Origin: Mesorhizobium sp. CA14
GTDB lineage: Bacteria > Pseudomonadota > Alphaproteobacteria > Rhizobiales > Rhizobiaceae
Direction: 5' to 3'
NCBI RefSeq assembly: GCF_020165195.1
Contig: NZ_JAIUHR010000005.1
Location: 124,001-188,000, forward strand
Length of the DNA: 64,000 nucleotides
Under the pieces are notes generated by a model that worked only from the letters and a program-made list of their open reading frames with translations, was not told the origin of the DNA and searched no databases. Both the position numbers and the translations under genes were made by a program. The stretch's first letter is position 1, and each line of letters opens with the position of its first letter. This document shows, one piece after another, positions 54,507 to 62,543 of this stretch.

Positions 54507-55546
54507 ATGCCGCAACTTTGCGCGTCGAAAGGCTCATCCGCTTCAGCCTCACCACGGCCGACGCCGAAAGCGCATCCCGATTCTACGAGGCCGCTTTCGG
54601 TTGCCGCCGGACCGCGGTGGACCGGCTGGCTGGCGAAGCGTTCGAGCGCCTGATGGGCGTCTCCGGTGGCGCCGATCGCATCACCCTCCGGCTGGGACGG
54701 GAAACTCTGGAACTCCTGCAGTTTGACGTATCGGGCAGCCCCTATCCGCGACAGGCATCCTCAACCGATCTTTTCTTCCAGCATTTCGCGATTGTAACCT
54801 TGGACATGGAAGGAGCTTTCGAGCGGCTTTCTAGCGTGGCGGGCTGGAAGCCCATCTCTGTGGGCGGGCCGCAGCATCTGCCGGCCTCTTCCGGCGGCGT
54901 CACCGCGTTCAAGTTCCGCGATCCGGAGGGGCATCCCCTCGAACTGCTCGCGTTCCCCAAAGGTGGCGATGCCCGCTGGTCTAAGCCGCCGTCCGGCGAG
55001 CCCTGTCTTGGCATCGACCATTCGGCGATCAGCGTTTCCGACACTGGCGCGAGCGTTGCCTTCTACGAAGGCCTTGGCCTTGTCGCGTCGGCGCATTCCT
55101 TCAACCACGGCGTCGTCCAGGAGATGCTGGACGATGTCGACGGCGCCGAGGTTGACGTCACCGCGCTGGCCCCGTCCTACGTTACGCCGCATCTCGAACT
55201 GCTGTGTTACCGAAACAAGCGTGGCCGCGACGAGTACGTCATTCCCGCGCCGCGAAACAACGACATCGCCTGCACCCGACTGGTGTTCGAGCTTGCCCCG
55301 GTTCACGCCCGCAACGATGGCGAGCGCCTCGTGCGCGATCCGGACGGTCACGCCTTTCTGCTCGTTTCGCAAGCGTCGCCGCGCTGGGCGGCCTCAGGGG
55401 ATGCGGAGCGGAGCAGGGGCCTGGGACCGACATCGCCAATAAGGCAGGCGCGATCGGTGAAGTCCGCTCGCCCTGACATCGTTCTCCGTCCCATTGTCGG
55501 GTCGGCGAAGCGGCGCGACGCCGGAGTTTTTATGGAGCGGCCTTGA
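54497..55546 (+). CDS. Protein with two VOC (glyoxalase/dioxygenase-like) domains
   Basis: The ATG at 54497 overlaps the lactonase stop. The 349-residue protein has two vicinal-oxygen-chelate domains: residues about 8-150 (LIRFSLTTADAESASRFYEA, FKFRDPEGHPLELLAFP) and 170-300 (IDHSAISVSDTGASVAFYEG, LVRDPDGHAFLLVS). The paired DPxGH-x-hydrophobic ends carry the metal-site Glu/His pattern only in part. The last 45 residues are basic and probably unstructured. It may isomerise or cleave an intermediate; no specific reaction is assigned. Confidence 0.8.
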   Translation: MAMNAATLRVERLIRFSLTTADAESASRFYEAAFGCRRTAVDRLAGEAFERLMGVSGGADRITLRLGRETLELLQFDVSGSPYPRQASSTDLFFQHFAIVTLDMEGAFERLSSVAGWKPISVGGPQHLPASSGGVTAFKFRDPEGHPLELLAFPKGGDARWSKPPSGEPCLGIDHSAISVSDTGASVAFYEGLGLVASAHSFNHGVVQEMLDDVDGAEVDVTALAPSYVTPHLELLCYRNKRGRDEYVIPAPRNNDIACTRLVFELAPVHARNDGERLVRDPDGHAFLLVSQASPRWAASGDAERSRGLGPTSPIRQARSVKSARPDIVLRPIVGSAKRRDAGVFMERP

Positions 55547-56857
55547 ATGCAGAACAAGCCCAAACAGGTCGCGCCCGGCGACGAGTTTCTGGCGGCTCTC
55601 CAGACCAGGACGTTCGACTACTTTCTTTATGAGGCCAACGAGGCCAACGGTCTCATAGCCGATCGGACCAGAAAGGGTTCGCCCGCCAGCATCGCGGCTG
55701 TCGGACTGGCTCTCTCGTCCTATCCGGTCGGCGTGGCCCGAGGCTTCATGACGCGCCAGCGCGCTTGCGCAAGAACGCTTGCCAATTTGCGCTTCTTGCG
55801 CAACAGCGCCCAAAGCGCCCAACCGGACGCAACCGGCTACAAGGGATTTTACTACCATTTCCTGGACATGGAGACGGGCCGGCGCGTCTGGCAATGCGAA
55901 CTGTCCACGATAGACAGTGCGCTCCTGATCGCAGGCGTTCTGACGGCCGGCGCCTTTTTCCAGGAAGACAGCGAGGAGGAGAAGGAGATCCGCACGCTTT
56001 CCGAGGCGCTTTACGAGCGGGTGGACTGGGATTGGGCGCGCAACAGCGGCGCCACCGTCACCCATGGCTGGACGCCGGAAAACGGATTCATTGGATACCG
56101 CTGGGAAGGCTATGACGAAGCCCTGATCCTGTATGTGCTCGGACTCGGTTCGCCCACCCACGCTCTGCCGCCCGAAAGCTACGCGGCATGGCTCCAGTCT
56201 TATCGGTGGAAGAAGATCTACGGCCAGGAATTCGTCTTCGCCGGGCCGCTCTTCATTCACCAGCTTGCACATGTCTGGCTTGATTTCCGTGGCATCCGGG
56301 ACTCCTTCATGCGTGAACACGATTGCGACTACTTCGAGAACAGCCGCCGTGCCACCTATGTCCAGCGAGAATATGCCATCCGCAATCCACTCGAGTTCGT
56401 CGGATATGACGAGACGAGTTGGGGCGTGAGCGCCAGCGACGGCCCGGGCTGGCGGACGTGCCGGATCGACGGCGTCGAGCGGCGGTTCTACGGCTACAGG
56501 GCTCGGGGCGTGCCGTTCGGACCCGATGACGGCACGCTGTCCCCCTGGGCGACGGCGGCGTCGCTGCCGTTCGCTCCGGAGGTCGTCCTGCCAGCCTTGC
56601 GCCACTTCGATGAGATCGATCTCAATCTCGACAATTCCTACGGTTTCAAAGCGAGCTTCAACCCAACGCTCAAATCAAATAGCGGCCATATCGCCGGTTG
56701 GGTTGCGTCCGATCATCTCGGACTGAACCAGGGGCCTATCGTGCTGATGATCGAGAACTACCGATCCGACTTTCTCTGGCAGCTGATGCGCAACTGCCCA
56801 CATGTAGTGCGCGGACTACGCCGGGCTGGTTTCACCAAGGGCTGGCTCTCTTCTTGA
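55547..56857 (+). CDS. Glucoamylase-like glycoside hydrolase (PF10091; GH144/GH162 relatives)
   Basis: The ATG follows the VOC stop directly (TGAATG). The 436-residue (alpha/alpha)6-type protein fits PF10091: FLAALQTRTFDYFLYEANEANGLIADR, the GFYYHFLDMETGRRVW segment, WELSTIDSALLIAG-like ECELSTIDSALL, WDWARNSGATVTHGWTPENGF, YDEALILYVLGLGSPTH, GPLFIHQLAHVWLDFRG and GITASDGP-like GVSASDGPG. The family includes GH144 endo-beta-1,2-glucanases. Rhizobia make cyclic beta-1,2-glucans, so that substrate is attractive but unproved. No signal peptide is visible. Confidence 0.85.
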   Translation: MQNKPKQVAPGDEFLAALQTRTFDYFLYEANEANGLIADRTRKGSPASIAAVGLALSSYPVGVARGFMTRQRACARTLANLRFLRNSAQSAQPDATGYKGFYYHFLDMETGRRVWQCELSTIDSALLIAGVLTAGAFFQEDSEEEKEIRTLSEALYERVDWDWARNSGATVTHGWTPENGFIGYRWEGYDEALILYVLGLGSPTHALPPESYAAWLQSYRWKKIYGQEFVFAGPLFIHQLAHVWLDFRGIRDSFMREHDCDYFENSRRATYVQREYAIRNPLEFVGYDETSWGVSASDGPGWRTCRIDGVERRFYGYRARGVPFGPDDGTLSPWATAASLPFAPEVVLPALRHFDEIDLNLDNSYGFKASFNPTLKSNSGHIAGWVASDHLGLNQGPIVLMIENYRSDFLWQLMRNCPHVVRGLRRAGFTKGWLSS

Positions 56858-57286
56858 GCCCAACCGGCGCGGAAGACAGCTGACAAGTCGCTGGCAGAGG
56901 CCGGCTCTCCGCCGATATGGCTCGAGCCATTTCGAACAGTTCGCGGGCAAACGCCTGTGGCTTCGGCAACGGCCGCCGGCGTCTCGCCGCTCCCGAAATG
57001 CTTTACAAGAATGAGGGGCCGCTGGTCCTTCTCGCGATTGGCGTAGGACAGGGCAAGCAATCCTGCGACCGCCCGCATTGGGTCGCTGATCACATAAAAA
57101 TTGCACGCAATTTCGGATGAAATTCGTTTGCATGAATCCACCGATGGCGGGAAACTGCCGGATAAGAGCTGCGCAAGTCCGGTCTGGAGACGGTGGCGGA
57201 ACTAGGAAGCCCTCTCGAGCACCTGCAAGAGCGCAACTGGTCGTCGCTAAGCAGGTAGGTCGTCGTGACGGAAAGGAGTTTGAGCT
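56858..57286. other. Intergenic region containing a transposase scrap
   Basis: No intact gene. The minus strand contains a short helix-turn-helix reminiscent of an IS481-type transposase (see separate entry). The rest shows no signal apart from the Shine-Dalgarno sequence of the next gene (AAAGGAG at about 57270). Confidence 0.4.
56871..57070 (-). pseudogene. Possible IS481-type transposase HTH remnant
   Basis: Around the middle of this stretch the minus strand reads LILVKHFGSGETPAAVAEAT, GVCPRTVRNGSSHIGG, which resembles the N-terminal 'A-x-GVSPRTVRKWL' helix-turn-helix of IS481 transposases with a damaged last helix. No DDE core and no terminal repeats are present. The call rests on a short match and is weak. 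Confidence 0.3.
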
Positions 57287-57583
57287 ATGTCCGGATTGCA
57301 ACAGGAATTTCAGGTCGCCACGGATTCGCGCGCCGTTGCGCCCATTCGGCGTAATTCAAAGATCGTCAAGTTCGCTGAGGAGGTTGCAGGCGAAGAGTCC
57401 CATGAGATGCCGACCTCGGTTGAAATCTTTTCGGACAGGGGGCGCTGGTACTGTCGGGTTCGTCGCGGGAACGAAAAGACGCGGCCGATGGGCCCCTATA
57501 CCAAACTGCAGGCTGAACGGATTCAGGAAGCTCGGAGAGCGTTGATCGCCAAAAGAGGCACCGCTCGGATTATGTTCGACTAG
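57287..57583 (+). CDS. Hypothetical protein, 98 aa
   Basis: A good AAAGGAG Shine-Dalgarno sequence precedes the ATG. The basic 98-residue protein has an unstructured N-terminus and a compact end: VEIFSDRGRWYCRVRRGNEK, then RPMGPYTKLQAERIQEARRA. The pattern 'aromatic sheet, then GPY/GPF, then helix' recalls small DUF6316-like proteins that modify or bind unknown partners. It stands alone; no function is assigned. Confidence 0.6.
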   Translation: MSGLQQEFQVATDSRAVAPIRRNSKIVKFAEEVAGEESHEMPTSVEIFSDRGRWYCRVRRGNEKTRPMGPYTKLQAERIQEARRALIAKRGTARIMFD

Positions 57584-58080
57584 GAAGTATCCAGCAGCTT
57601 CAAACAAGCGTTATTTGCGAGTAGCGGACATTATCCTGGCGGAAGCGGCGCTCCAAATCGCTTCCTCGGCGCTGCCGATCTGAAGCGTCCACCTTTGGCG
57701 TCATTATCTCGAGCACGACGATGTCCCGGTCTGTTTCTCCGCCGGCCTTCCAAACACCCACCGCAGGCGCTGGAGATAGGCGGTCACTTCATCGAAGCGA
57801 GCCGCAAGTTCTTCTTTCGGACGGTCGAAATCCCTTCCGGGAAAGGTTTGCCCTTGGTTGTCGGAACGGGGGCAACAGAATTTGGACGAGGTACATAGTA
57901 TCACCGCTATGCTGCGGATCTGAGAGGATTGCTTTTGAGCGAGAGAGTGATCGCGGCCACCCGGACGAGGCAAAAAGAAACGGGCGACGCTCGCCCGTAT
58001 TCTCATGATTACCGGTCTTCGGCCCAGACGCATCTGCTTGGACTTTTCGCTCGCTGCCTTTTCAGCTTTCCGAGGCGACG
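57584..58080. other. Intergenic region, no supported gene
   Basis: About 500 bases with frames that lack start signals and family matches. Its right end contains the terminator of the leftward hypothetical cassette (57971-57997). Confidence 0.4.
57971..57997 (-). terminator. Rho-independent terminator of the second hypothetical cassette
   Basis: Read leftward: CGGGCGA, loop GCG, TCGCCCG, then TTTCTTTTTG. A perfect 7-bp GC stem followed by a T-run, 84 bases beyond the stop of hypothetical gene A copy 2. Confidence 0.8.
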
Positions 58081-59066
58081 TTACTCCCTCGCATGGCTCA
58101 AAATGCGAAATACCGGCCAATGAGCAATCGCTTCACGTAGTCTGCTGAAAAGCTTCCCTTCCATGCCGATGGCAGACCGAACTTGAATGGCAGCCCATCC
58201 GGCTTTCATGGTCCCGCCGACATGGCAATGGCAGACAATAGCGTGCAACTGCCAATCCGTAAGCTCGAAGAAGCGCTTCGCTTCGCCATAGGTATCGTTC
58301 TTCAATCCTTGCGCGCGCAATATGGGATCGGCGAAAGCGACGCTGAGTGCGGAGTCCAAGGACCGCGCCTTGTCACGCACGTCCAGGGTCATGTATTCCG
58401 TCCCGGGGAAGGCGGCGAGGCACCGTTCGGGATTTCGCTCGAGCAGCATGGCCCAATGTCCCAAACGCTGCCCTCGCGTCATAGCCGGAAAGGACACTTC
58501 GACTTCTGCGACCTCGTGTAGTTCTTCAAGTGTCTGATGTTTCATGGCGGTCTCCTGTTGGCGAGGCGCTCTGCCTGCAGAATGCACAGGTCGGAATGGG
58601 CCTCGGTCGTCCCTAGGCATGCGAACCAGCGGTGGGTCGGGAAGTTCCATTGGCGAGAAAATTTGACAGTGTGCCTGCTTCAATTTCCCGCTGTTTCTGT
58701 GCCTTGGACCATCCCGCGCAACGAGCTACTGCGATGCTTCGACCAGGCGTCGGAGCAAGGCGTGAGATCCAAATCCCCCGGCACGCAGCGAAGCTGTTCT
58801 TCATCGATCGCTTTCTCGTGCGCCTTGATGACGCTTTGGTAGTGCCGCCAGGTCAGGCCAGCGCCTCTCACCGCATCTCTTTCGATTCGAGAGGCAATTT
58901 GGTGGGCGTGCAGATAATGGAGCCGCAACTCGTCCAAGAGAGCTTTTTCAACAATTTCGTGGCACACCAGAAATGGTTCGAGCCGCACGTCCTTGCCTCT
59001 CCACCTGATGGTGCGCGGCAGATGTCGGTCGATGTAAATCGTCGTTGCATCCCTGCTGTACCCAGC
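58080..59066. repeat. Direct repeat 1, copy 2
   Basis: Nearly identical to 1668-2677 in the same orientation, with a 25-base deletion near 58757 relative to that copy. Ends coincide with CTGTACCCAGC, after which the sequences are unrelated. Confidence 0.85.
58081..58545 (-). CDS. Hypothetical protein A, copy 2 (154 aa)
   Basis: The ATG at 58545 with an AGGAGA Shine-Dalgarno sequence gives a 154-residue protein nearly identical to the one at 1667-2131. Differences are few and scattered (for example AEVEVSFPAMTRGQRLGHWA here versus AEVEASFSAMTRRQRLEHWA). The frame is intact, while its partner gene B in this copy is damaged. A Rho-independent terminator lies downstream. No domain or function is recognised. 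Confidence 0.68.
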   Translation of the reverse strand: MKHQTLEELHEVAEVEVSFPAMTRGQRLGHWAMLLERNPERCLAAFPGTEYMTLDVRDKARSLDSALSVAFADPILRAQGLKNDTYGEAKRFFELTDWQLHAIVCHCHVGGTMKAGWAAIQVRSAIGMEGKLFSRLREAIAHWPVFRILSHARE

Positions 59067-59090
59067 TTCGATAGCAGTCAGCAACGACAT
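58680..59090 (-). pseudogene. Hypothetical gene B, copy 2 (both ends altered)
   Basis: The core (RHLPRTIRWRGKDVRLEPFL, VCHEIVEKALLDELRLHYLH, AHQIASRIERDAV) matches the protein at 2312-2800 closely. The native N-terminus is missing: similarity stops at 59066 and a chance start such as ATG 59090 would replace about 40 residues. At the other end a 25-base deletion shifts the frame after LDLTP, replacing the last 18 or so residues. The HExxE motif is kept, so a shortened product cannot be excluded, but decay is more likely. Confidence 0.7.
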
Positions 59091-59512
59091 TACCCGGTCA
59101 TGCACGCGAGAGGAGGTCGATCCCGTCCGCGATCGCCAGATGGATCCAAGCTCTGATTGTGAACACGTCAGGCCGCGGTAACACCTGCACGGCGAAACGT
59201 TCCACATCCTCTCCTTTTGGCGCAGATGATCCAATCGTTCCGGTCTCTACATTTCGCGGAGCGCACCAACGACCTCTCGAACGGGCTGATCTGGCCGAAG
59301 GACGGCTGAGGCCTCGACCGCCTATGCCGCAACGGCGCCTCGCGCGTTTCTTCCCCTGGGTAAGCCCATTCCTCGCGCAACCAAGAAACCCGCGCCTGCG
59401 CCATCCTGCGCTTTGCTGCGGTCGCAAGCGATGCGGCGGCGGTCGCCTTCGGCCTCACGATCGCCATCGAGGCCGCATGGTGCGGGCTCGGAAACGAGAA
59501 CGGAGACTGAAA
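59067..59512. other. Junction and leader region of DUF736 gene, copy 2
   Basis: Between the end of repeat 1 (59066) and the start of repeat 2 (59259) lie about 190 bases of unique sequence; on the minus strand they read in part VQVLPRPDVFTIRAWIHLAI, an unidentified protein scrap. The remaining part is the leader shared with the first DUF736 copy. Confidence 0.4.
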
Positions 59513-59839
59513 ATGGCTACCATCGGCACCTTCAAGAAGACCAATGCGAACGAGTTCACCGGCGAGATCATCATCCTCAGCGTCCAGGCCAAGGGCGTGC
59601 GCATCATCCCCGACACCCGGGCCAGCGGCGAGAACGCACCAAGCCACCGCGTTGTGGTCGGCAAGGCCGAGATCGGCGCCGCCTGGTCCAAGCGCTCCAA
59701 CGAAGGCCGCGACTATCTCGGGCTCAAGCTCGACGATCCGAGCTTCACCGCTCCGATCTACGCCAACCTCTTCGCCGACGAGGAAGGTGAGGGCCACAGC
59801 CTCATCTGGTCCCGCCCCAACCGCCGCAACGGCGAGTGA
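59513..59839 (+). CDS. DUF736 family protein, copy 2
   Basis: A 108-residue DUF736 protein that differs from copy 1 (42631-42957) at only two positions (Thr to Ile in EIIILSV, and Ser to Asn near the end). GAGAC lies shortly upstream of the ATG. It heads the right-hand ICE block and is followed by the same terminator hairpin as copy 1, so it is transcribed separately from rdfS. Function unknown. Confidence 0.9.
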   Translation: MATIGTFKKTNANEFTGEIIILSVQAKGVRIIPDTRASGENAPSHRVVVGKAEIGAAWSKRSNEGRDYLGLKLDDPSFTAPIYANLFADEEGEGHSLIWSRPNRRNGE

Positions 59840-59846
59840 ATCGGCA

Positions 59847-59876
59847 GACGCCTCGCCCGGCACCGGGCGGGGCGTC
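59847..59876 (+). terminator. Terminator hairpin after DUF736 copy 2
   Basis: GACGCCTCGCCCG pairs with CGGGCGGGGCGTC with one G-T pair, loop GCAC. It is the counterpart of the hairpin at 42965-42994. Confidence 0.75.
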
Positions 59877-59936
59877 TCCCGATGACGGCGCGCGGGCCTT
59901 CCCGCCGCGGACTCCCATGATCGAGCTTCCCGTCAT

Positions 59937-60012
59937 CAGATGCGTTGCTGATGCGCGCCGGCGTGAAGATGGTTGAGCGCGGCTGCCGCTGCAGGCGCCG
60001 CCGCCACTCCCG
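59937..60012 (+). pseudogene. DUF2285 (fseA 3'-end) remnant
   Basis: The plus strand reads LLMRAGVKMVERGCR, matching LVRDGLKMVERGYR at the end of the fseA-like gene (about 44930-44980); the DNA is similar over roughly 50 bases. Everything upstream of this end is missing. It lies between the second DUF736 gene and rdfS, just where fseA would be expected in an undisturbed element. Confidence 0.65.
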
Positions 60013-60124
60013 AAAGTCGGTGCGAAATAGCGCCCCGCAATTGCGCACCTGATCACCGTCCCCTTGCTCCTCCATCCTGGCCATCGATCGCCGTTCAACC
60101 GCAACGGCCGGAAGGAGACACCTC

Positions 60125-60406
60125 ATGAACGCCGACGCCGCGCCACTGCCGCCGCGCTACCTGCGCACTTCTGAAGCCGCGCATTTCCTCAGTCTTTCGG
60201 CGCGCACGCTTGAGAAACACCGCACCTATGGCACCGGGCCTGCCTATCGCAAACTTGGCGGCCGCGTCGTCTACGCTGTCGACGACCTCCAGGTCTGGGT
60301 TCAGCGCGGCGCGAAGACCTCGACATCCGATCCGCATGGCTCGGTGCTGCCCGCCAAGCCTCAGGCCGCCCGCCTGATCCCCTATGCCGGGCGCGAAAGG
60401 CGCTGA
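60125..60406 (+). CDS. rdfS: RdfS/AlpA-like excisionase (recombination directionality factor)
   Basis: A GGAAGGAGA sequence precedes the ATG. The 93-residue protein is a winged helix-turn-helix of the MerR/excisionase type: YLRTSEAAHFLSLSARTLEK, HRTYGTGPAYRKLGGRVVYA, VDDLQVWV, followed by TSTSDPHGS and a basic tail. This pattern is that of RdfS from Mesorhizobium ICEs, which binds the attachment site and turns the integrase to excision. It is the first gene of the transfer operon and, by analogy, the target of the FseA activator encoded at 44261-45011. Confidence 0.85.
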   Translation: MNADAAPLPPRYLRTSEAAHFLSLSARTLEKHRTYGTGPAYRKLGGRVVYAVDDLQVWVQRGAKTSTSDPHGSVLPAKPQAARLIPYAGRERR

Positions 60407-60422
60407 GCCGCTGATCTCCCCC

Positions 60423-61478
60423 ATGTCGGCACGACCACGTCAACCATTGGAGCGCGAACAGCTCGACCTGTTTCAGGCGCTGCCGGGCGTCGTCGCGCCA
60501 CGCGATGCGCAGGACCTCATGGCCTATCCCTTCTTCTCCCTCGCCAAATCCAGGCGCATCGCGCCGATCGACTTTCGCGCCGGCGATGTGGCGATCCGTG
60601 TCGAAGCGATGCCCGATCACGGCATGGCGACGATCTGGGATGCCGATATCCTGATCTGGGCCGCGAGCCAGATCGTCAGCGCGCGGGACGCCGGATTGCG
60701 CACATCCCGCCTGATGGCCGCGACGCCATACGAAATGCTTACCTTCATCGGCCGCGGTGTCTCGAAGCGAGATTACCTGCGCCTCAAGGCGGCACTCGAT
60801 CGCCTGCAGTCGACAAGCGTCGTCACCTCCATCCGCCAACCCGCGGAGGGCCGGCGCCATCGTTTCTCGTGGATCAATGAATGGCAGGAGCGCTGCGGTC
60901 GAAACGGCCGCCCGCTCGGCGTCGAATTGATCCTGCCGGATTGGTTCTATCGCGCCGTCATGGACGACGCCCTGATCCTGACCATCGACCGAGCCTATTT
61001 CGGGCTGACGGGCGGGCTGGAGCGGTGGCTCTACCGGCTGGTGCGCAAGCATGGCGGGAGGCAGCGCGCCGGCTGGCGTTTCGACATCCGCCACCTGCAT
61101 CGGAAGTCCGGCAGCCTCTCGCCGCTCAAGCGCTTCGCCTTCGAACTGCGTGACATCGTGCGGCGCCAACCGCTTCCCGGGTACCTTCTGTTCACGGAGG
61201 TCGAAGCCAGCGGCCGTGTGTTGTTGGCTTTCGAACCGGCGCCGACGCCTGTTGACAGGATCGTGCCATCTGGAACCCGAACTATCGTGCCATCGGGAAC
61301 CGCATCCTCGTGCTTTCGGGAACCGCCACCGTCCTTAAGGGACGGGGCCGAAATGGGAAATCCCGGCCCTAACTTAGAGTCTAACTTTCAATCTAACAGT
61401 CTTGCGGGCAAGCCGCGGACTGGGGGTGGGGAGCAGAAGCGACGGTGCGTTGGGCGGCGCGAGGGAGACGGCACATGA
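60423..61478 (+). CDS. RepA-like replication initiator protein (PF10134)
   Basis: A 351-residue protein read from ATG 60423, 16 bases after the rdfS stop. It fits the replication initiator A family: LMAYPFFSLAKSRRIAPIDF, TIWDADILIWAASQIV, ATPYEMLTFIGRGVSKRDYL, the VELILPDWFYRAVMDD segment and DRAYFGLTGGLERWLYRLVR. The C-terminal 100 residues are low in complexity with repeats of IVPSGT. In ICEs this gene is thought to allow limited replication of the excised circle. A parA gene often follows it in related elements; here DUF2840 follows directly with an ATGA overlap. Confidence 0.88.
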   Translation: MSARPRQPLEREQLDLFQALPGVVAPRDAQDLMAYPFFSLAKSRRIAPIDFRAGDVAIRVEAMPDHGMATIWDADILIWAASQIVSARDAGLRTSRLMAATPYEMLTFIGRGVSKRDYLRLKAALDRLQSTSVVTSIRQPAEGRRHRFSWINEWQERCGRNGRPLGVELILPDWFYRAVMDDALILTIDRAYFGLTGGLERWLYRLVRKHGGRQRAGWRFDIRHLHRKSGSLSPLKRFAFELRDIVRRQPLPGYLLFTEVEASGRVLLAFEPAPTPVDRIVPSGTRTIVPSGTASSCFREPPPSLRDGAEMGNPGPNLESNFQSNSLAGKPRTGGGEQKRRCVGRREGDGT

Positions 61479-61966
61479 CGCCGTCTGCCCAATCGATGCC
61501 GCGCAGCGATCTCACTACGGTCGAGCTGATCTGGATCGAGAAGCGGATCGAGCACCGCATCCGCTTCGGATGCCCTGCGCATGAAACGATCCTCGACAAG
61601 CGGCGCCGCGTCGTCGGATTTGGGCCGGGCAGTGTCTTTGCGTTCGTCCGCTGGGCGGCGAATGACTTTGGCACTGTCGTTTCGCGCATCGACATCGTGC
61701 GCGCCGTCTTGCCCGCTGAACCTTTTCAGACGCTGCCTTACATCCGGCCAGGCGGCGAGATCCTGCTCAAGATCGCAGGCTGGGACAAGGTTGAGCGGGT
61801 TCTCCAACTAATCGATGCGATCGAGGCGAGCGGCCTCGATCCGGTTGAGGCAGCCCCTGACTACTGGCGTCAGACCCACAACCGACTGGTCGCCGGCGGA
61901 ACGCCGTGTGCCTATTCGCTCGAGCAGCACCGCGCCTTTCTGTTGCGCAAGCGAGCGACATCATGA
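61475..61966 (+). CDS. DUF2840 domain protein
   Basis: The ATG at 61475 overlaps the repA stop (ATGA). The 163-residue protein is typical of DUF2840: LTTVELIWIEKRIEHRIRFG, RRVVGFGPGSVFAFVRWAAN, DFGTVVSRIDIVRAV, GGEILLKIAGW and DYWRQTHNRLVAG. DUF2840 genes precede traF in rhizobial ICEs and related plasmids. The function is unknown; no membrane segments are predicted, so it is probably cytoplasmic. It overlaps traF by ATGA. Confidence 0.88.
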   Translation: MTPSAQSMPRSDLTTVELIWIEKRIEHRIRFGCPAHETILDKRRRVVGFGPGSVFAFVRWAANDFGTVVSRIDIVRAVLPAEPFQTLPYIRPGGEILLKIAGWDKVERVLQLIDAIEASGLDPVEAAPDYWRQTHNRLVAGGTPCAYSLEQHRAFLLRKRATS

Positions 61967-62508
61967 GCCGCGCTGCTTGCATGGCCGCGGCGCTTGCGGC
62001 CGTCGCCGCGACGATCGCTCCCGCTGTCGTGGAAATGCCGCCGCTGCTGCTATGGAACGCATCGGCCAGCGCACCAATCGGGCTCTATGCGATCAGGAAA
62101 ATGGCCGTTCCTACGGCTGGCGCGCTCGTTGTCATCGAGCCGCCGGACCCGGTCGCACGGTTCGCCGCCAAGCGTGGCTACATTCCGCTCGGCGTGCCGA
62201 TGCTGAAGCACATCGAGGGCCTTCCTGGACAGGAGGTTTGTCGCGTCGGCCGCGCCATCACCGTCGACGGGACTGCAGTGGGCAACGCACTGGAGCGCGA
62301 CCGCAAGAGACGCGGGCTGCCTGACTGGCAGGGCTGCCGCACGATCGCGGCCGACGAAATCTTCGTCATGAACCGAATGGTCCAGGACAGTCTCGACGGC
62401 CGCTACTTCGGCCCGTTCCCAGTGGCTTCGATCGTCGGACGCGCAATGCCGCTTTGGACCGACGAGAGGGGCGATGGCCACTACAGCTGGCTTGCTCCCG
62501 CGAACTGA
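61963..62508 (+). CDS. traF: TraF, S26-family conjugal transfer peptidase
   Basis: A 181-residue signal-peptidase-like protein beginning MSRAACMAAALAAVAATIAP, a membrane anchor. The catalytic Ser is in NASASAPIGLYAI, the general-base Lys in VPMLKHIEGLPGQEVC, and the end GRYFGPFPVASIVGRAMPLW is typical of TraF. TraF matures the conjugative pilin. It overlaps DUF2840 by ATGA and is followed after 35 bases by a DUF736 gene; the order repA-DUF2840-traF is a hallmark of Mesorhizobium ICEs. Confidence 0.9.
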   Translation: MSRAACMAAALAAVAATIAPAVVEMPPLLLWNASASAPIGLYAIRKMAVPTAGALVVIEPPDPVARFAAKRGYIPLGVPMLKHIEGLPGQEVCRVGRAITVDGTAVGNALERDRKRRGLPDWQGCRTIAADEIFVMNRMVQDSLDGRYFGPFPVASIVGRAMPLWTDERGDGHYSWLAPAN

Positions 62509-62543
62509 AATTCAACCCAGCCAACAGAGGAAGGAGATAGACC

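Larger units (their letters stand above)
59259..59878. repeat. Direct repeat 2, copy 2 (DUF736 gene with leader and terminator)
   Basis: Nearly identical to 42375-42995. Together with the DUF2285 remnant just downstream it shows that a DUF736-fseA block was once present here too. Confidence 0.9.

Noticed and set aside
56816..57301. Minus-strand 161-codon frame after the PF10091 gene
   Set aside because: Low-complexity Arg/Ser-rich translation; only a different frame shows a short transposase-like helix-turn-helix, listed separately at low confidence.
1668..59066. Reading the 1-kb repeats as an insertion sequence
   Set aside because: Neither gene A nor gene B looks like a transposase and no terminal inverted repeats are visible at the ends, so they are treated as a duplicated cassette.
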